NCBI GenBank assembly: GCA_016713125.1
Contig: JADJPT010000016.1
Span: forward strand, 1-64,000
Reading direction: 5' to 3'
Length of the DNA: 64,000 nt
Origin: Betaproteobacteria bacterium
Lineage (GTDB): Bacteria; Pseudomonadota; Gammaproteobacteria; Burkholderiales; SG8-39
Made by a program: the position numbers and the translations under genes. This document shows positions 36,456 to 44,039 of the stretch, piece by piece; the first letter of the stretch is position 1, and each line of letters starts with the position of its first letter. The notes beneath the pieces are model-generated. The model saw only the letters and a program-made list of their open reading frames with translations, did no database searches and had not been told where the DNA came from.

Positions 36456-37673
36456 ATGAACAAGAAGCTTATGGCCGCAGCAGTCGCCGGCGCGCTGGCT
36501 CTCCCGGGCGTGGCCCTGGCGCAGTCGAGCGTGACGATCAGCGGCATCATCAAAGTCGGTCTGGACAACCTGAAGATGGGTAACTCCGCCGCCGCCCGCA
36601 GCCACAGCAGCGAGACGCGCGTGACGGACAACTCCTCGCGCATCCTCTTCAACGTGACGGAAGATCTCGGTGGCGGCCTGGCGGCCATCGCCCAGATGGA
36701 CCTGCGTTTCTCGGCCGACGTCGACCAGACGGTCGCCAACGGCTACGGCGCGGTCAGCTCGACCACCCGCATGAGCGGCAACACCTGGGTCGGTCTGCGT
36801 TCCAAGACCCTGGGCACGCTGACCCTGGGTCGCCACGACCTGCACTACGGCTCGCAGCCTGACGACATCGCCTCCAAGGCCGGTGCGCTGATGGCTTCGT
36901 CCGTGTCGCTGATGGACTCGACCATCGCCGGCGCGATCGCGGGCAACACCCGTACGCCGAACGTCGTTCGCTACGACACCCCGAACTGGAACGGCTTCAC
37001 GGCCACGGTCGCCTACTCGACCAACCCGGGCGGCGTCGAAGCCGACATCGCCAACACCCCGGCCGGCGGCACCTCGCTGCGCAAGGGTCGCGCCTGGAAC
37101 TTCGCGCCCAAGTACACGGCCAAGAACTGGGGCGTGGGCTACAGCTACTGGAGCGCCAAGGCTGACAACTTCACGACCCCCGGCGCTGCCGGTGCCGTGA
37201 GCAACCTGGGCGTGACCGGTGCCGCTGCCGGCGCCGCCACCGCTGCCAACCAGCGCGGTGACGTTCTGTCCGGTTACTACCAGTGGGGCGGTTTCAAGGC
37301 CGGTCTGGCCTGGAACTCGTCGAAGACCGAAGCTGCTGCGACCGGCGTGAAGACCTCGGATCGCCGCGCCTGGACGATCCCCGTCAGCTACACGACGGGC
37401 AACCACAACATCTACGCGCACTACACGAAGGCCGGCAACGACAAGACGACGGCCGCCAACGACAGCGCGAAGATGTTCGCCGTCGCCTACGTGTATGACC
37501 TGTCCAAGCGTACCTCGGTCGGTCTGACCTACGCGAAGATCACCAACCAGGCCGGCGCTGCGTACAACTTCTTCACCAACGGCGCCAACGGTGCCTTCGG
37601 TTCCCAGGGCTCGGCCCCGGGTGCCGGCGAAGATCCGCGCCTGATCGCCGCAACGGTTCGCCACGCGTTCTAA
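36456..37673 (+). CDS. Gram-negative porin (Burkholderiales OmpC-like)
   Basis: This is a 405-residue outer-membrane general porin forming a water-filled beta-barrel. The signal peptide ends at VALAQ, and the mature chain opens SSVTISGIIKVGLDN. Repeated amphipathic strands follow, with GGGLAAIAQMDLRF, TWVGLRSKTLGTLTLGRHD (the L3 region) and a terminal phenylalanine (VRHAF) needed for barrel assembly. Codon choice is more biased (GGT, GTC, ACC) than in neighbours, as expected of an abundant protein. A strong terminator follows. Confidence 0.96.
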   Translation: MNKKLMAAAVAGALALPGVALAQSSVTISGIIKVGLDNLKMGNSAAARSHSSETRVTDNSSRILFNVTEDLGGGLAAIAQMDLRFSADVDQTVANGYGAVSSTTRMSGNTWVGLRSKTLGTLTLGRHDLHYGSQPDDIASKAGALMASSVSLMDSTIAGAIAGNTRTPNVVRYDTPNWNGFTATVAYSTNPGGVEADIANTPAGGTSLRKGRAWNFAPKYTAKNWGVGYSYWSAKADNFTTPGAAGAVSNLGVTGAAAGAATAANQRGDVLSGYYQWGGFKAGLAWNSSKTEAAATGVKTSDRRAWTIPVSYTTGNHNIYAHYTKAGNDKTTAANDSAKMFAVAYVYDLSKRTSVGLTYAKITNQAGAAYNFFTNGANGAFGSQGSAPGAGEDPRLIAATVRHAF

Positions 37674-37712
37674 TCGACGCAACAGCGAATCTTCAAAGCA
37701 AAGCAGCATCTG

Positions 37713-37747
37713 AAAGCGCCCGGTGGCAACACCGGGCGCTTTTTTTT
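37713..37747 (+). terminator. Intrinsic terminator of the porin gene
   Basis: A 13-bp stem (37713-37725 with 37730-37742) with a GCAA tetraloop is followed by a run of eight T. Confidence 0.93.
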
Positions 37748-37758
37748 CGTCCCTCGGC

Positions 37759-37764
37759 TATGAT
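37759..37764 (+). promoter_or_regulatory. Candidate -10 box of coq7
   Basis: TATGAT lies only 6 bp before the ATG chosen for coq7, so a transcript from it would begin at or beside the start codon. The -35 region overlaps the porin terminator and is weak. Confidence 0.3.
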
Positions 37765-37770
37765 CTGCGC

Positions 37771-38396
37771 ATGATGAACCTGGATGCGCTGATACTCGAA
37801 TTCGATCGCGGGCTGCGCAGTATCGCCGGTGTGGCGCGTGCCGGTCGGCCTCGGCCCGACGCGGGTCTGGAGGAGACCGACCTGAGTCCCGAAGAGCGCA
37901 CTCACGCTGCCGCGCTGATGCGCGTAAATCACTGTGGCGAGGTATGCGCCCAGGCTCTGTATCAGGGACAGGCACTCAGTTCTCGCGATCCAGGCGTGCG
38001 CGATTCGCTGCGCCGCTCGGCCGACGAGGAGCTCGACCACCTGAATTGGAGTTCGGCGCGCATCGCCGAACTAGGCGGCCGTACCAGCCTGCTGAATCCG
38101 CTTTGGTACCTGGGATCGTTCACCATCGGCTACGCAGCAGGACGGCTGGGCGATGCATGGAACCTGGGCTTTCTGGCCGAGACGGAACGCCAGGTCGAGG
38201 CACACCTGCAGGGCCATCTTGAGCGATTGGCGCCTCTGGACGCGAGGACCCGAGCCATTGTCACGCAGATGAAGGTCGATGAGGCTGCGCATGCCGCCAA
38301 AGCCGTGGAACTCGAGCGGCGGAACTGCCATCTCCGGTGAAGGGGGCCATGCGCATCGCTGCCCGATTGATGACCACGACCTCCTACTGCATCTGA
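37771..38396 (+). pseudogene. coq7: 2-polyprenyl-3-methyl-6-methoxy-1,4-benzoquinone monooxygenase Coq7, frameshifted at the 3' end
   Basis: This is a di-iron hydroxylase of ubiquinone biosynthesis (the 5-demethoxyubiquinol hydroxylation step), peripheral to the inner membrane. Iron-ligand motifs are visible: MRVNHCGEVCAQALYQGQ, DEELDHL and DEAAHAAKA. As written, the frame stops at 38340 after 189 residues. One missing G near 38313 would continue it as AVELGAAELPSPVKGAMR...TSYCI to a TGA at 38394-38396. That gives 208 residues, the usual length with the usual C-terminus. A sequence error is the simplest reading. Confidence 0.9.
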
Positions 38397-38436
38397 GAGG
38401 GGGCTCGCCTGCTCTTGGGCAGGGTTTAGGTCACGT

Positions 38437-38856
38437 TCAGTCCTCGACGATCTCGAAGCCGGTGGTGATCTCCGCCGTCTTGCCAAGCATGATCGAGGCC
38501 GAACAGTACTTTTCGTGCGACATGCGCAGCGCGCTTTCGACCAGGTTTGGTTTGAGCCTGCGTCCGCGCACGATGAATTGCATGTGGATGCGTGTGAACA
38601 CCTTTGGATCAGTATCGGCGCGCTCCGAGGAGAGCCTGACCTCACATCCGCGCACATCCTGACCACTCTTCTTCAGGATGACCACCACGTCGTAGGCTGT
38701 GCAGCCCCCCGTCCCAAGTAGCACCATCTCCATCGGTCGCGGCGCCAGATTGCGTCCACCACCCTCGGGTGCGCCGTCCATCGCCACGATATGGTTGCTC
38801 CCCGTTTCCGCGAGGAAACTCATACCCTCACCGGTCCAGCGCACTACGCAGTCCAT
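38437..38856 (-). CDS. OsmC family protein (YhfA-like)
   Basis: This is a 139-residue OsmC-fold thiol peroxidase-type protein. Its two redox cysteines are visible in GTGGCTAYDVV (about residue 52) and HEKYCSASI (about residue 118). The DCVVRWTGEGMSF opening matches the YhfA branch of the family. It converges with coq7. The start follows GGAAGG. It probably reduces organic hydroperoxides or acts as an acceptor of sulfur species. Confidence 0.93.
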   Translation of the reverse strand: MDCVVRWTGEGMSFLAETGSNHIVAMDGAPEGGGRNLAPRPMEMVLLGTGGCTAYDVVVILKKSGQDVRGCEVRLSSERADTDPKVFTRIHMQFIVRGRRLKPNLVESALRMSHEKYCSASIMLGKTAEITTGFEIVED

Positions 38857-38931
38857 GTTTGCCTTCCTTGCGTTGAATGTCTTGTTGTGCTTTGCAGCAG
38901 ATGCAACAGTGATTTGTCCAGAAATGAAGAA

Positions 38932-38937
38932 ATTATA
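38932..38937 (-). promoter_or_regulatory. Candidate -10 box of the osmC-like gene
   Basis: The minus strand reads TATAAT here, about 75 bp upstream of the OsmC-like start and in an AT-rich intergenic stretch. The -35 match is poor. Confidence 0.35.
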
Positions 38938-38988
38938 GGTGCAGGGAATGAGGTATTTTAGGGTTTAAAAATCATATAAATCAATTGC

Positions 38989-39017
38989 TTGAATACATTT
39001 TTATACTATTGTAGATA
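38989..39017 (+). promoter_or_regulatory. Candidate sigma-70 promoter of a small RNA
   Basis: TTGAAT (38989-38994) and TAGATA (39012-39017) are 17 bp apart in the most AT-rich stretch of the window. Transcription would start near 39024. No coding sequence lies between here and the terminator at 39140-39172. Confidence 0.5.
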
Positions 39018-39023
39018 TAAGTC

Positions 39024-39172
39024 GATACGCCCGCTCGAACTGTTGCGTTGCACAATGCGTGCTGTCAGAATGGATCCATGTTCGATGCTCCATGAGCATC
39101 CGCAGTTTGTCTCCTCCACCCTCCTCCTTTGGTGGATTCAGCGCGACTCCCACAAGAGTCGCGCTTTTTTTT
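39024..39172 (+). ncRNA. Candidate small RNA with an anti-Shine-Dalgarno loop
   Basis: This ~149-nt intergenic transcript candidate runs from the promoter at 38989-39017 to a strong intrinsic terminator. Four hairpins can be drawn: 39045-39058, 39084-39100 (GATGCTC/GAGCATC), 39116-39135 (CCACC/GGTGG) and the terminator. The third exposes the loop CTCCTCCTTT, which contains CCTCCTTT, the core of the 3' end of 16S rRNA. A further CTCCTCC lies just 5' of it. There is no credible open frame. It resembles the class of CCUCCUCC-motif small RNAs and, as far as I recall, the 'toxic small RNA' family described in betaproteobacteria. It is separate from the rplM promoter downstream. Confidence 0.55.
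39140..39172 (+). terminator. Intrinsic terminator of the candidate small RNA
   Basis: The stem AGCGCGACTC/GAGTCGCGCT (39140-39149, 39156-39165) has a 6-nt loop and is followed by eight T. No plus-strand gene lies upstream that it could serve. Confidence 0.9.
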
Positions 39173-39216
39173 GCCTGGCTCGGATGCGGCCACAGAGGAG
39201 AAATGCCGGGGCACGA

Positions 39217-39246
39217 TTGACAATAGCCTTCTTCATCCCATACAAT
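39217..39246 (+). promoter_or_regulatory. Sigma-70 promoter of rplM-rpsI
   Basis: A perfect TTGACA (39217-39222) is followed after 18 bp by TACAAT (39241-39246). The rplM start is about 30 bp further on, so the leader is short. Confidence 0.65.
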
Positions 39247-39275
39247 CTACGGCTTTTCCAAACCACCACTGCGCC

Positions 39276-39704
39276 ATGAAAACCTACACTGCGAAGCCGC
39301 AGGATATCAAGCAAGACTGGTACGTGATCGACGCGCAGGACAAGGTGCTCGGGCGCCTTGCCTCGCAGATCGCCCTCCGGCTGCGCGGTAAGCACAAGCC
39401 TGAATACACGCCGCACGTGGACACCGGCGACTTCATCGTCGTGGTCAACGCCGCCGGACTGCGCGTGACCGGGCACAAGTCGCTGGACAAGAAGTATTTC
39501 CGCCATAGCGGATACCCCGGCGGCATCTACGAAACGAACTTCGCCAAGATGCAGGAGAAGTTTCCCGGTCGCGCCCTCGAGAAGGCGGTCAAGGGCATGT
39601 TGCCCAAGGGCCCGCTCGGTTACGCGATGATCAAGAAGCTGAAGGTGTACGCAGCGGCAACGCACCCGCACACCGCGCAGCAGCCCAAGGCTCTGGAGGT
39701 CTGA
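39276..39704 (+). CDS. rplM: 50S ribosomal protein L13
   Basis: This 142-residue large-subunit protein is one of the early assembly proteins of the 50S particle. It is recognised by KTYTAKPQDIKQDWYVIDA, VLGRLAS and the C-terminal KLKVYAAATHPHTAQQP. rpsI follows 5 bp later, the universal rplM-rpsI pair. Expression is expected to be high and growth-rate controlled from the promoter at 39217-39246. Confidence 0.99.
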   Translation: MKTYTAKPQDIKQDWYVIDAQDKVLGRLASQIALRLRGKHKPEYTPHVDTGDFIVVVNAAGLRVTGHKSLDKKYFRHSGYPGGIYETNFAKMQEKFPGRALEKAVKGMLPKGPLGYAMIKKLKVYAAATHPHTAQQPKALEV

Positions 39705-39709
39705 TACAC

Positions 39710-40102
39710 ATGGTCGGCGATTACTACTACGGCACCGGCCGGCGCAAGAGCGCCGTTGCCCGGGTTTTCATCAAACCGGGCAAGGGCCAGATCGTCGTCA
39801 ACGGCAAGCCCGTCGACGTGTTCTTCGCCCGCGAGACGGGTCGCATGGTCGTGCGTCAGCCTCTCGAGTTGACCCAGAACCAGGCGACGTTCGACATCAT
39901 GGTTAACGTCTTCGGCGGCGGCGAATCCGGCCAGGCTGGAGCGGTTCGTCATGGCATCACGCGTGCGCTCATCGAGTATGATGCGGGCCTCAAGCCCACC
40001 CTTTCCGCTGCCGGACTCGTGACGCGCGATGCGCGCGAGGTCGAGCGTAAGAAGGTTGGTTTGCACAAAGCCAGGCGGCGCAAGCAGTTCTCCAAGCGCT
40101 AA
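39710..40102 (+). CDS. rpsI: 30S ribosomal protein S9
   Basis: This is a 130-residue small-subunit protein whose basic C-terminal tail (KARRRKQFSKR) reaches the P-site tRNA. It is recognised by YYYGTGRRKSAVARVF and the GGGESGQAGAVRHGI motif. It is co-transcribed with rplM and followed by a terminator. Confidence 0.99.
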   Translation: MVGDYYYGTGRRKSAVARVFIKPGKGQIVVNGKPVDVFFARETGRMVVRQPLELTQNQATFDIMVNVFGGGESGQAGAVRHGITRALIEYDAGLKPTLSAAGLVTRDAREVERKKVGLHKARRRKQFSKR

Positions 40103-40132
40103 CAGCACAGCGCACCCGGAGAAGCACGATCG

Positions 40133-40158
40133 AAGAGCCGCCCTAGGGCGGCTCTTTT
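40133..40158 (+). terminator. Intrinsic terminator of rplM-rpsI
   Basis: The stem AAGAGCCGCCC/GGGCGGCTCTT (11 bp) ends in TTTT and lies 30 bp after rpsI. Confidence 0.9.
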
Positions 40159-40191
40159 GTTTTCCGGCTTCACAAGCACGCGGACGGCGAC

Positions 40192-41219
40192 ATGATCAAA
40201 GTGGGCATCGTAGGCGGGACCGGTTACACGGGGGTGGAGTTGCTCAGGCTGCTCGCGCCTCATCCCCAGGTCGAACTCAAGGCCATCACGTCGCGCAAAG
40301 AGTCGGGTATGCCGGTGGCGCAGATGTTTCCCAGCCTGCGCCGTCACGTCGAACTGGCGTTTTGTGCGCCGGAGAACGCCGGTCTGGAGGGCTGCGACCT
40401 GGTGTTCTTCGCGACGCCGAATGCGGTGGCAATGAACGAGGCACGGGCACTGGTCGATGCAGGCGTGCGTATCGTGGATCTCTCGGCCGATTTCCGGCTC
40501 GCCGATGTCGCAGAATGGGAGAAATGGTACAAGGCCAAGCATGCGTGTCCGGAGCTGCTCTCGGAGGCCGTGTACGGCCTGTGCGAACTGAATCGCGCCC
40601 GGTGCGTACGGCGCGCATTGTCGCCAATCCGGGTTGCTACCCGACTGCCGTGCAGCTCGGCCTGTTGCCGGTCGTCGAGGCGGGGCTGGTGGATGTCAGC
40701 CATCTGATCGCGGACGCGAAATCGGGCGTCAGCGGTGCAGGGCGCAAGCTGGAAGCCAATATCCTGTATTCGGAGGCCTCCGACAACTTTGCCGCGTATG
40801 GTGTGGCGGGACATCGGCACCTGCCGGAGATCCGCCAGCACCTGTCATCGGTCGCCGGCAAGCCGGTGGGGCTCACCTTTGTGCCGCACCTCACTCCCAT
40901 GATCCGCGGCATGATGGCGACGCTCTATGCGCGCATCGGTGTGGAGGCTGATTTCCAGACCTTGTACGAGAAGCGCTACGCCGGCGAGGCTTTCGTCGAT
41001 GTGCTGCCGGCAGGGGGGCTGCCGGATACACGCTCGGTGCGTGCGGCCAACATGTGCCGGATCGCCGTGCATCGGCCGCAAGGCGGGGACACGCTGGTGG
41101 TGGTCTCCGTGATAGACAATCTTGTGAAGGGCGCGTCCGGTCAGGCGGTGCAGAACATGAACATCATGTTCGGGTTGCCTGAAACGACGGGCTTGGAGAG
41201 CATCGCGGTCGTGCCCTGA
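40192..41219 (+). pseudogene. argC: N-acetyl-gamma-glutamyl-phosphate reductase ArgC, frameshifted
   Basis: This enzyme catalyses the third step of arginine synthesis, reducing N-acetylglutamyl phosphate with NADPH. GIVGGTGYTGVELLRLL is the cofactor motif. The catalytic cysteine is in NPGCYPTAVQLGLLP, and the C-terminus has SVIDNLVKGASGQAVQNMN. The two halves are in different frames, joined by adding one G near 40601 (ELNRARVRTARIVANPGC). The corrected length is 342, as expected. The bacterium is unlikely to have lost argC in this conserved setting, so a homopolymer error is probable. The stop overlaps the next start (TGATG). Confidence 0.93.
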
Positions 41220-41977
41220 TGGCCCGCGGCTTCAAGAAGCTCAGGCAGCGCTTTGGAATCGCGGCGCCGAAGGTGTCGGTGCGCACACATGTTCCGTGGT
41301 ACGTACGCTGGTTCGCACTGGCGGTTCTGCTGGCCTTTTCGGCCGCACTGGCGGCGTGGATGTACGACGCCGGCCGACGTTTTGCAGGGTTTGATCGCAG
41401 CGAAGTCGAAGACGAACTCGTCAGCCTGCGTCAGGAGATCGGCACCTCCAGGGCCGAGCTCAAGCGCCTGCAGGCGATCGCCGATGCGGCCGACTCCCGG
41501 ATGTCGATCGAACGCGCCGCGCAGTCCAAGCTGGCCGAGCAGATCCGCACGCTGGAGCAGGACAACGCGAGGTTGCGCGAGGACCTGGCAATATTCGAGA
41601 ATGTGCTGACATCGGATGCGCGCAATGCGCAAGCACTCACTGTCCAGCGATTCAAGGTCGTGCCTGAGCCGGTACCGGGGGAGTTCCGTTACCAGCTGGT
41701 ATTGCTGGCCGGGGCGCGCAAGGATCGCAGCCCCTTTCAGGGGCGTGTGGAACTCCTGATCACGGTACAGGAGGGCGGGCGCAATGCTATGATCGTTCTG
41801 CCTGATCGTGGTGAAGCGGAGTCGCCCGCGTTCCGTCTGGGTTTCAGGCATTTTCAGCGCCTTGATGGCAGGTTCCGTGTCAATCCCTCGGCCAGGCTGG
41901 TTTCTGTTCAGGCCAGGGTGTTCGAATCCGGTTCCCCCCAGGCCAAGGCAACGCAAAGCGCAACGATAGGCCCGTGA
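41219..41977 (+). CDS. DUF6776 family membrane protein
   Basis: This is a 252-residue protein. A basic N-terminus leads to one transmembrane segment (residues ~27-48), then a coiled coil (about 60-125, rich in Glu/Arg/Leu heptads), then a beta-rich C-terminal domain. It matches DUF6776, found beside bactofilin genes in Burkholderiales. It overlaps argC by one base and precedes the bactofilin by 25 bp, so it may anchor or position the bactofilin at the membrane (inference). Confidence 0.85.
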   Translation: MARGFKKLRQRFGIAAPKVSVRTHVPWYVRWFALAVLLAFSAALAAWMYDAGRRFAGFDRSEVEDELVSLRQEIGTSRAELKRLQAIADAADSRMSIERAAQSKLAEQIRTLEQDNARLREDLAIFENVLTSDARNAQALTVQRFKVVPEPVPGEFRYQLVLLAGARKDRSPFQGRVELLITVQEGGRNAMIVLPDRGEAESPAFRLGFRHFQRLDGRFRVNPSARLVSVQARVFESGSPQAKATQSATIGP

Positions 41978-42002
41978 GGCGGCTCTCGTCCCGGAGGTTT
42001 TC

Positions 42003-42408
42003 ATGTTCGGCAAATCCAGCAAGCCCCAGAATCGCATCGACAGTCTGATCGGCGCCACCACCCGCATCGAGGGCAACGTCCTGTTCAGCGGCGGCTTGCG
42101 CGTGGATGGCATGGTCCGCGGCAACGTCAGCGCGCTGCCCGACCAGCCCGGCACCCTGGTGCTCTCCGAGCACGCGCGCATCGACGGCGAGGTGCAGGTG
42201 GCTCACCTGGTCGTCAATGGCACCATCAATGGGCCCGTGCACGCGATGGAATCCTGGAACTGCGCAGGCGGGCGCGCGGGTCAAAGGCGATGTGCACTAC
42301 AAGAGCATAGAAATGCAGCAGGGTGCCGTGGTCGAGGGGCGCCTGGTGCATTACGACGGAGCCGCTGAGATCAAATCCGTCGAACTCAAGCTTGCTTCGG
42401 GCGGCTGA
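42003..42408 (+). pseudogene. Bactofilin, frameshifted
   Basis: This is a polymerising cytoskeletal beta-helix protein of about 134 residues. It is recognised by SLIGATTRIEGNVLFSGGLRVDG, VSALPDQPGTLVLSEHARIDGEV and, in another frame, GARVKGDVHYKSIEMQQGA and EGRLVHY. The frame changes by a net one base between 42255 and 42285, where the sequence looks locally scrambled rather than showing one clean indel. Such bactofilins affect cell shape, motility or envelope assembly. The neighbour DUF6776 gene and the erpA gene keep the usual order. Confidence 0.88.
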
Positions 42409-42426
42409 GGGTCGGATTAACCCGCG

Positions 42427-42456
42427 TTGACCACATGGAAAACGCGGACGGATAAT
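42427..42456 (+). promoter_or_regulatory. Candidate promoter of erpA
   Basis: TTGACC (42427-42432) and GATAAT (42451-42456) are separated by 18 bp and lie 36 bp before the erpA start. Confidence 0.45.
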
Positions 42457-42491
42457 CCCGACTGTCGAACACAGGAATTACGGAGCAAGTC

Positions 42492-42842
42492 ATGAACGCA
42501 ATCACCGAAATGCCCGCGCCTCTGGTCTTCACGGACAATGCGGCCGGCAAGGTCAAGCAGCTGATAGAAGAAGAGGGCAACAACGATCTGAAGCTGCGCG
42601 TCTTCGTGAGCGGCGGCGGTTGCTCGGGGTTCCAGTACGGATTCACGTTCGACGAGGTCAAGAACGAGGACGACACCGTGATGGAAAAGGACGGCGTGAC
42701 CCTGCTGATCGATCCGATGAGCTACCAGTACCTGATCGGTGCGGAGATCGACTACCAGGAGAACCTGGAAGGGTCGCAGTTCGTGATCAAGAACCCCAAC
42801 GCAACCACCACCTGCGGTTGCGGTTCGTCGTTCTCGGTCTGA
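42492..42842 (+). CDS. erpA: Iron-sulfur cluster insertion protein ErpA
   Basis: This 116-residue A-type carrier delivers Fe-S clusters to client proteins. The three cluster-binding cysteines are visible in SGGGCSGFQYGF and TTCGCGSSFSV. It has the normal family length. It is transcribed alone between its own promoter and a terminator, as is common for this essential gene. Confidence 0.97.
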   Translation: MNAITEMPAPLVFTDNAAGKVKQLIEEEGNNDLKLRVFVSGGGCSGFQYGFTFDEVKNEDDTVMEKDGVTLLIDPMSYQYLIGAEIDYQENLEGSQFVIKNPNATTTCGCGSSFSV

Positions 42843-42872
42843 TCGCCTAGACCTGGGAAAGGTTTTGCCCTG

Positions 42873-42893
42873 AGGGCCCGCGAGGGCCCTTTT
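42873..42893 (+). terminator. Intrinsic terminator of erpA
   Basis: The stem AGGGCCC/GGGCCCT with a GCGA loop is followed by TTTT. It also separates erpA from the convergent anmK. Confidence 0.75.
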
Positions 42894-42925
42894 CATTTGC
42901 GGCCCGACTCCGGCCTGGGGCCGAT

Positions 42926-44017
42926 TCAGGCGCGATGGATGGCGCCGAGGATGCGCGGCCCCCGCGCTCCGGTGACTGCGGGCAGATTGCCCGGCAGCCC
43001 GAGTACCGCCTGGCGCGCCAGCCATGCGAATGCGGCGGCCTCCACGCAGTCCGGATTCACGCCCAGCATGGCACTGCTTTGCACGCCGCATGCGGGCAGA
43101 CGATCCACCAGCCCTTGCATGAGCCCGGTGTTCAGGGCGCCGCCGCCGCAGACCACCACGCTCTCGATGCGGGTGGGCGAAGTCTCGATGGCCCGGGCAA
43201 TGCTCTCCACCGTCAGGTCGCGCAAACTGGCCTGCACGTCGGCGGGCACGGCGTTGGCTACCGGATGGCCGAGCAGCCAGTCGAGATTGAACAGCTCCCG
43301 CCCGGTGCTCTTGGGAGCTGCACGCGCGAAAAACGGCTCGGCCAGAAATCGCTCGAGCAGGCCGGGCACCGGGCGTCCGCTGGATGCCCAGGCACCGCCG
43401 GCATCGTAGGCCTGACCCAGGTGCCGGGACGCCCAGAGATCCATCAGGCCGTTGCCAGGGCCGGTGTCGAAGCCAAGTACCGGCGCTCCGGGCAGCAACA
43501 GGCTCACATTGGCGATTCCGCCGATATTGACCACGGCGCGCGCTTGACCTGAAACGCCGAAGATTGCGGCATGGAAAGCGGGCACCAGCGGCGCGCCCTG
43601 CCCTCCGGCGGCAATGTCCCGGCTGCGGAAATCGGCCACCACGTCGATGCCCGTGAGTTCGGCCAGCAGGGCGGCGTTGCCAATCTGCACGGTGTAACCC
43701 TGTTCCGGCCGATGGCGTATGGTCTGGCCGTGGCAGCCGATGGCGCGCACGGACCCGGCCGGGCGGCCGGTGAGGCAACGCTCCACCGCCAGCGCGTAGA
43801 TTCGGGACAGGACGTTGGCCTGTCGCGCGGCGCGCTCGGTTTCGTCAGGGCCGGGCGCTGTCAGGGCAAGCAATTCGGCGCGTTGTGACGCCTCGAAGTC
43901 GAGGTGCGCGTGAGAAAGGATTCTGCACTGCCCGCCGCTGAAATCGGCAAGCACGGCGTCCACCCCGTCGAGGCTGGTACCCGACATCAGGCCGAGATAG
44001 AGATCCTCGCGGATCAC
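42926..44017 (-). CDS. anmK: Anhydro-N-acetylmuramic acid kinase
   Basis: This is a 363-residue cell-wall recycling kinase. It phosphorylates and hydrates 1,6-anhydro-MurNAc to MurNAc-6-phosphate. It is recognised by LGLMSGTSLDGVD at the N-terminus, GCHGQTIRHRP, NIGGIANVSLL and GFDTGPGNGLMD. GTG at 44017 is the best start because it lies just after the stop of the M23 peptidase and gives the expected length. It forms a two-gene unit with that peptidase, linking hydrolysis and recycling of peptidoglycan. Confidence 0.95.
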   Translation of the reverse strand: MIREDLYLGLMSGTSLDGVDAVLADFSGGQCRILSHAHLDFEASQRAELLALTAPGPDETERAARQANVLSRIYALAVERCLTGRPAGSVRAIGCHGQTIRHRPEQGYTVQIGNAALLAELTGIDVVADFRSRDIAAGGQGAPLVPAFHAAIFGVSGQARAVVNIGGIANVSLLLPGAPVLGFDTGPGNGLMDLWASRHLGQAYDAGGAWASSGRPVPGLLERFLAEPFFARAAPKSTGRELFNLDWLLGHPVANAVPADVQASLRDLTVESIARAIETSPTRIESVVVCGGGALNTGLMQGLVDRLPACGVQSSAMLGVNPDCVEAAAFAWLARQAVLGLPGNLPAVTGARGPRILGAIHRA

Positions 44018-44039
44018 GGCGGGCCCGGCGACTGCTCGA

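Noticed and set aside
34773..37673. Genomic island or prophage around the integrase
   Set aside because: No att-like direct repeats, tRNA or phage structural genes were found, and the neighbours are chromosomal-type genes.
38989..39279. 96-codon open frame across the small-RNA region
   Set aside because: It starts at a TTG without a ribosome site, runs through a terminator, and has no plausible sequence. The region is better explained as a small RNA plus the rplM promoter.
40590..40620. Programmed frameshifting in argC
   Set aside because: There is no slippery heptamer or downstream pseudoknot signal, and the same kind of one-base lesion occurs in many other genes here, so a sequence error is simpler.
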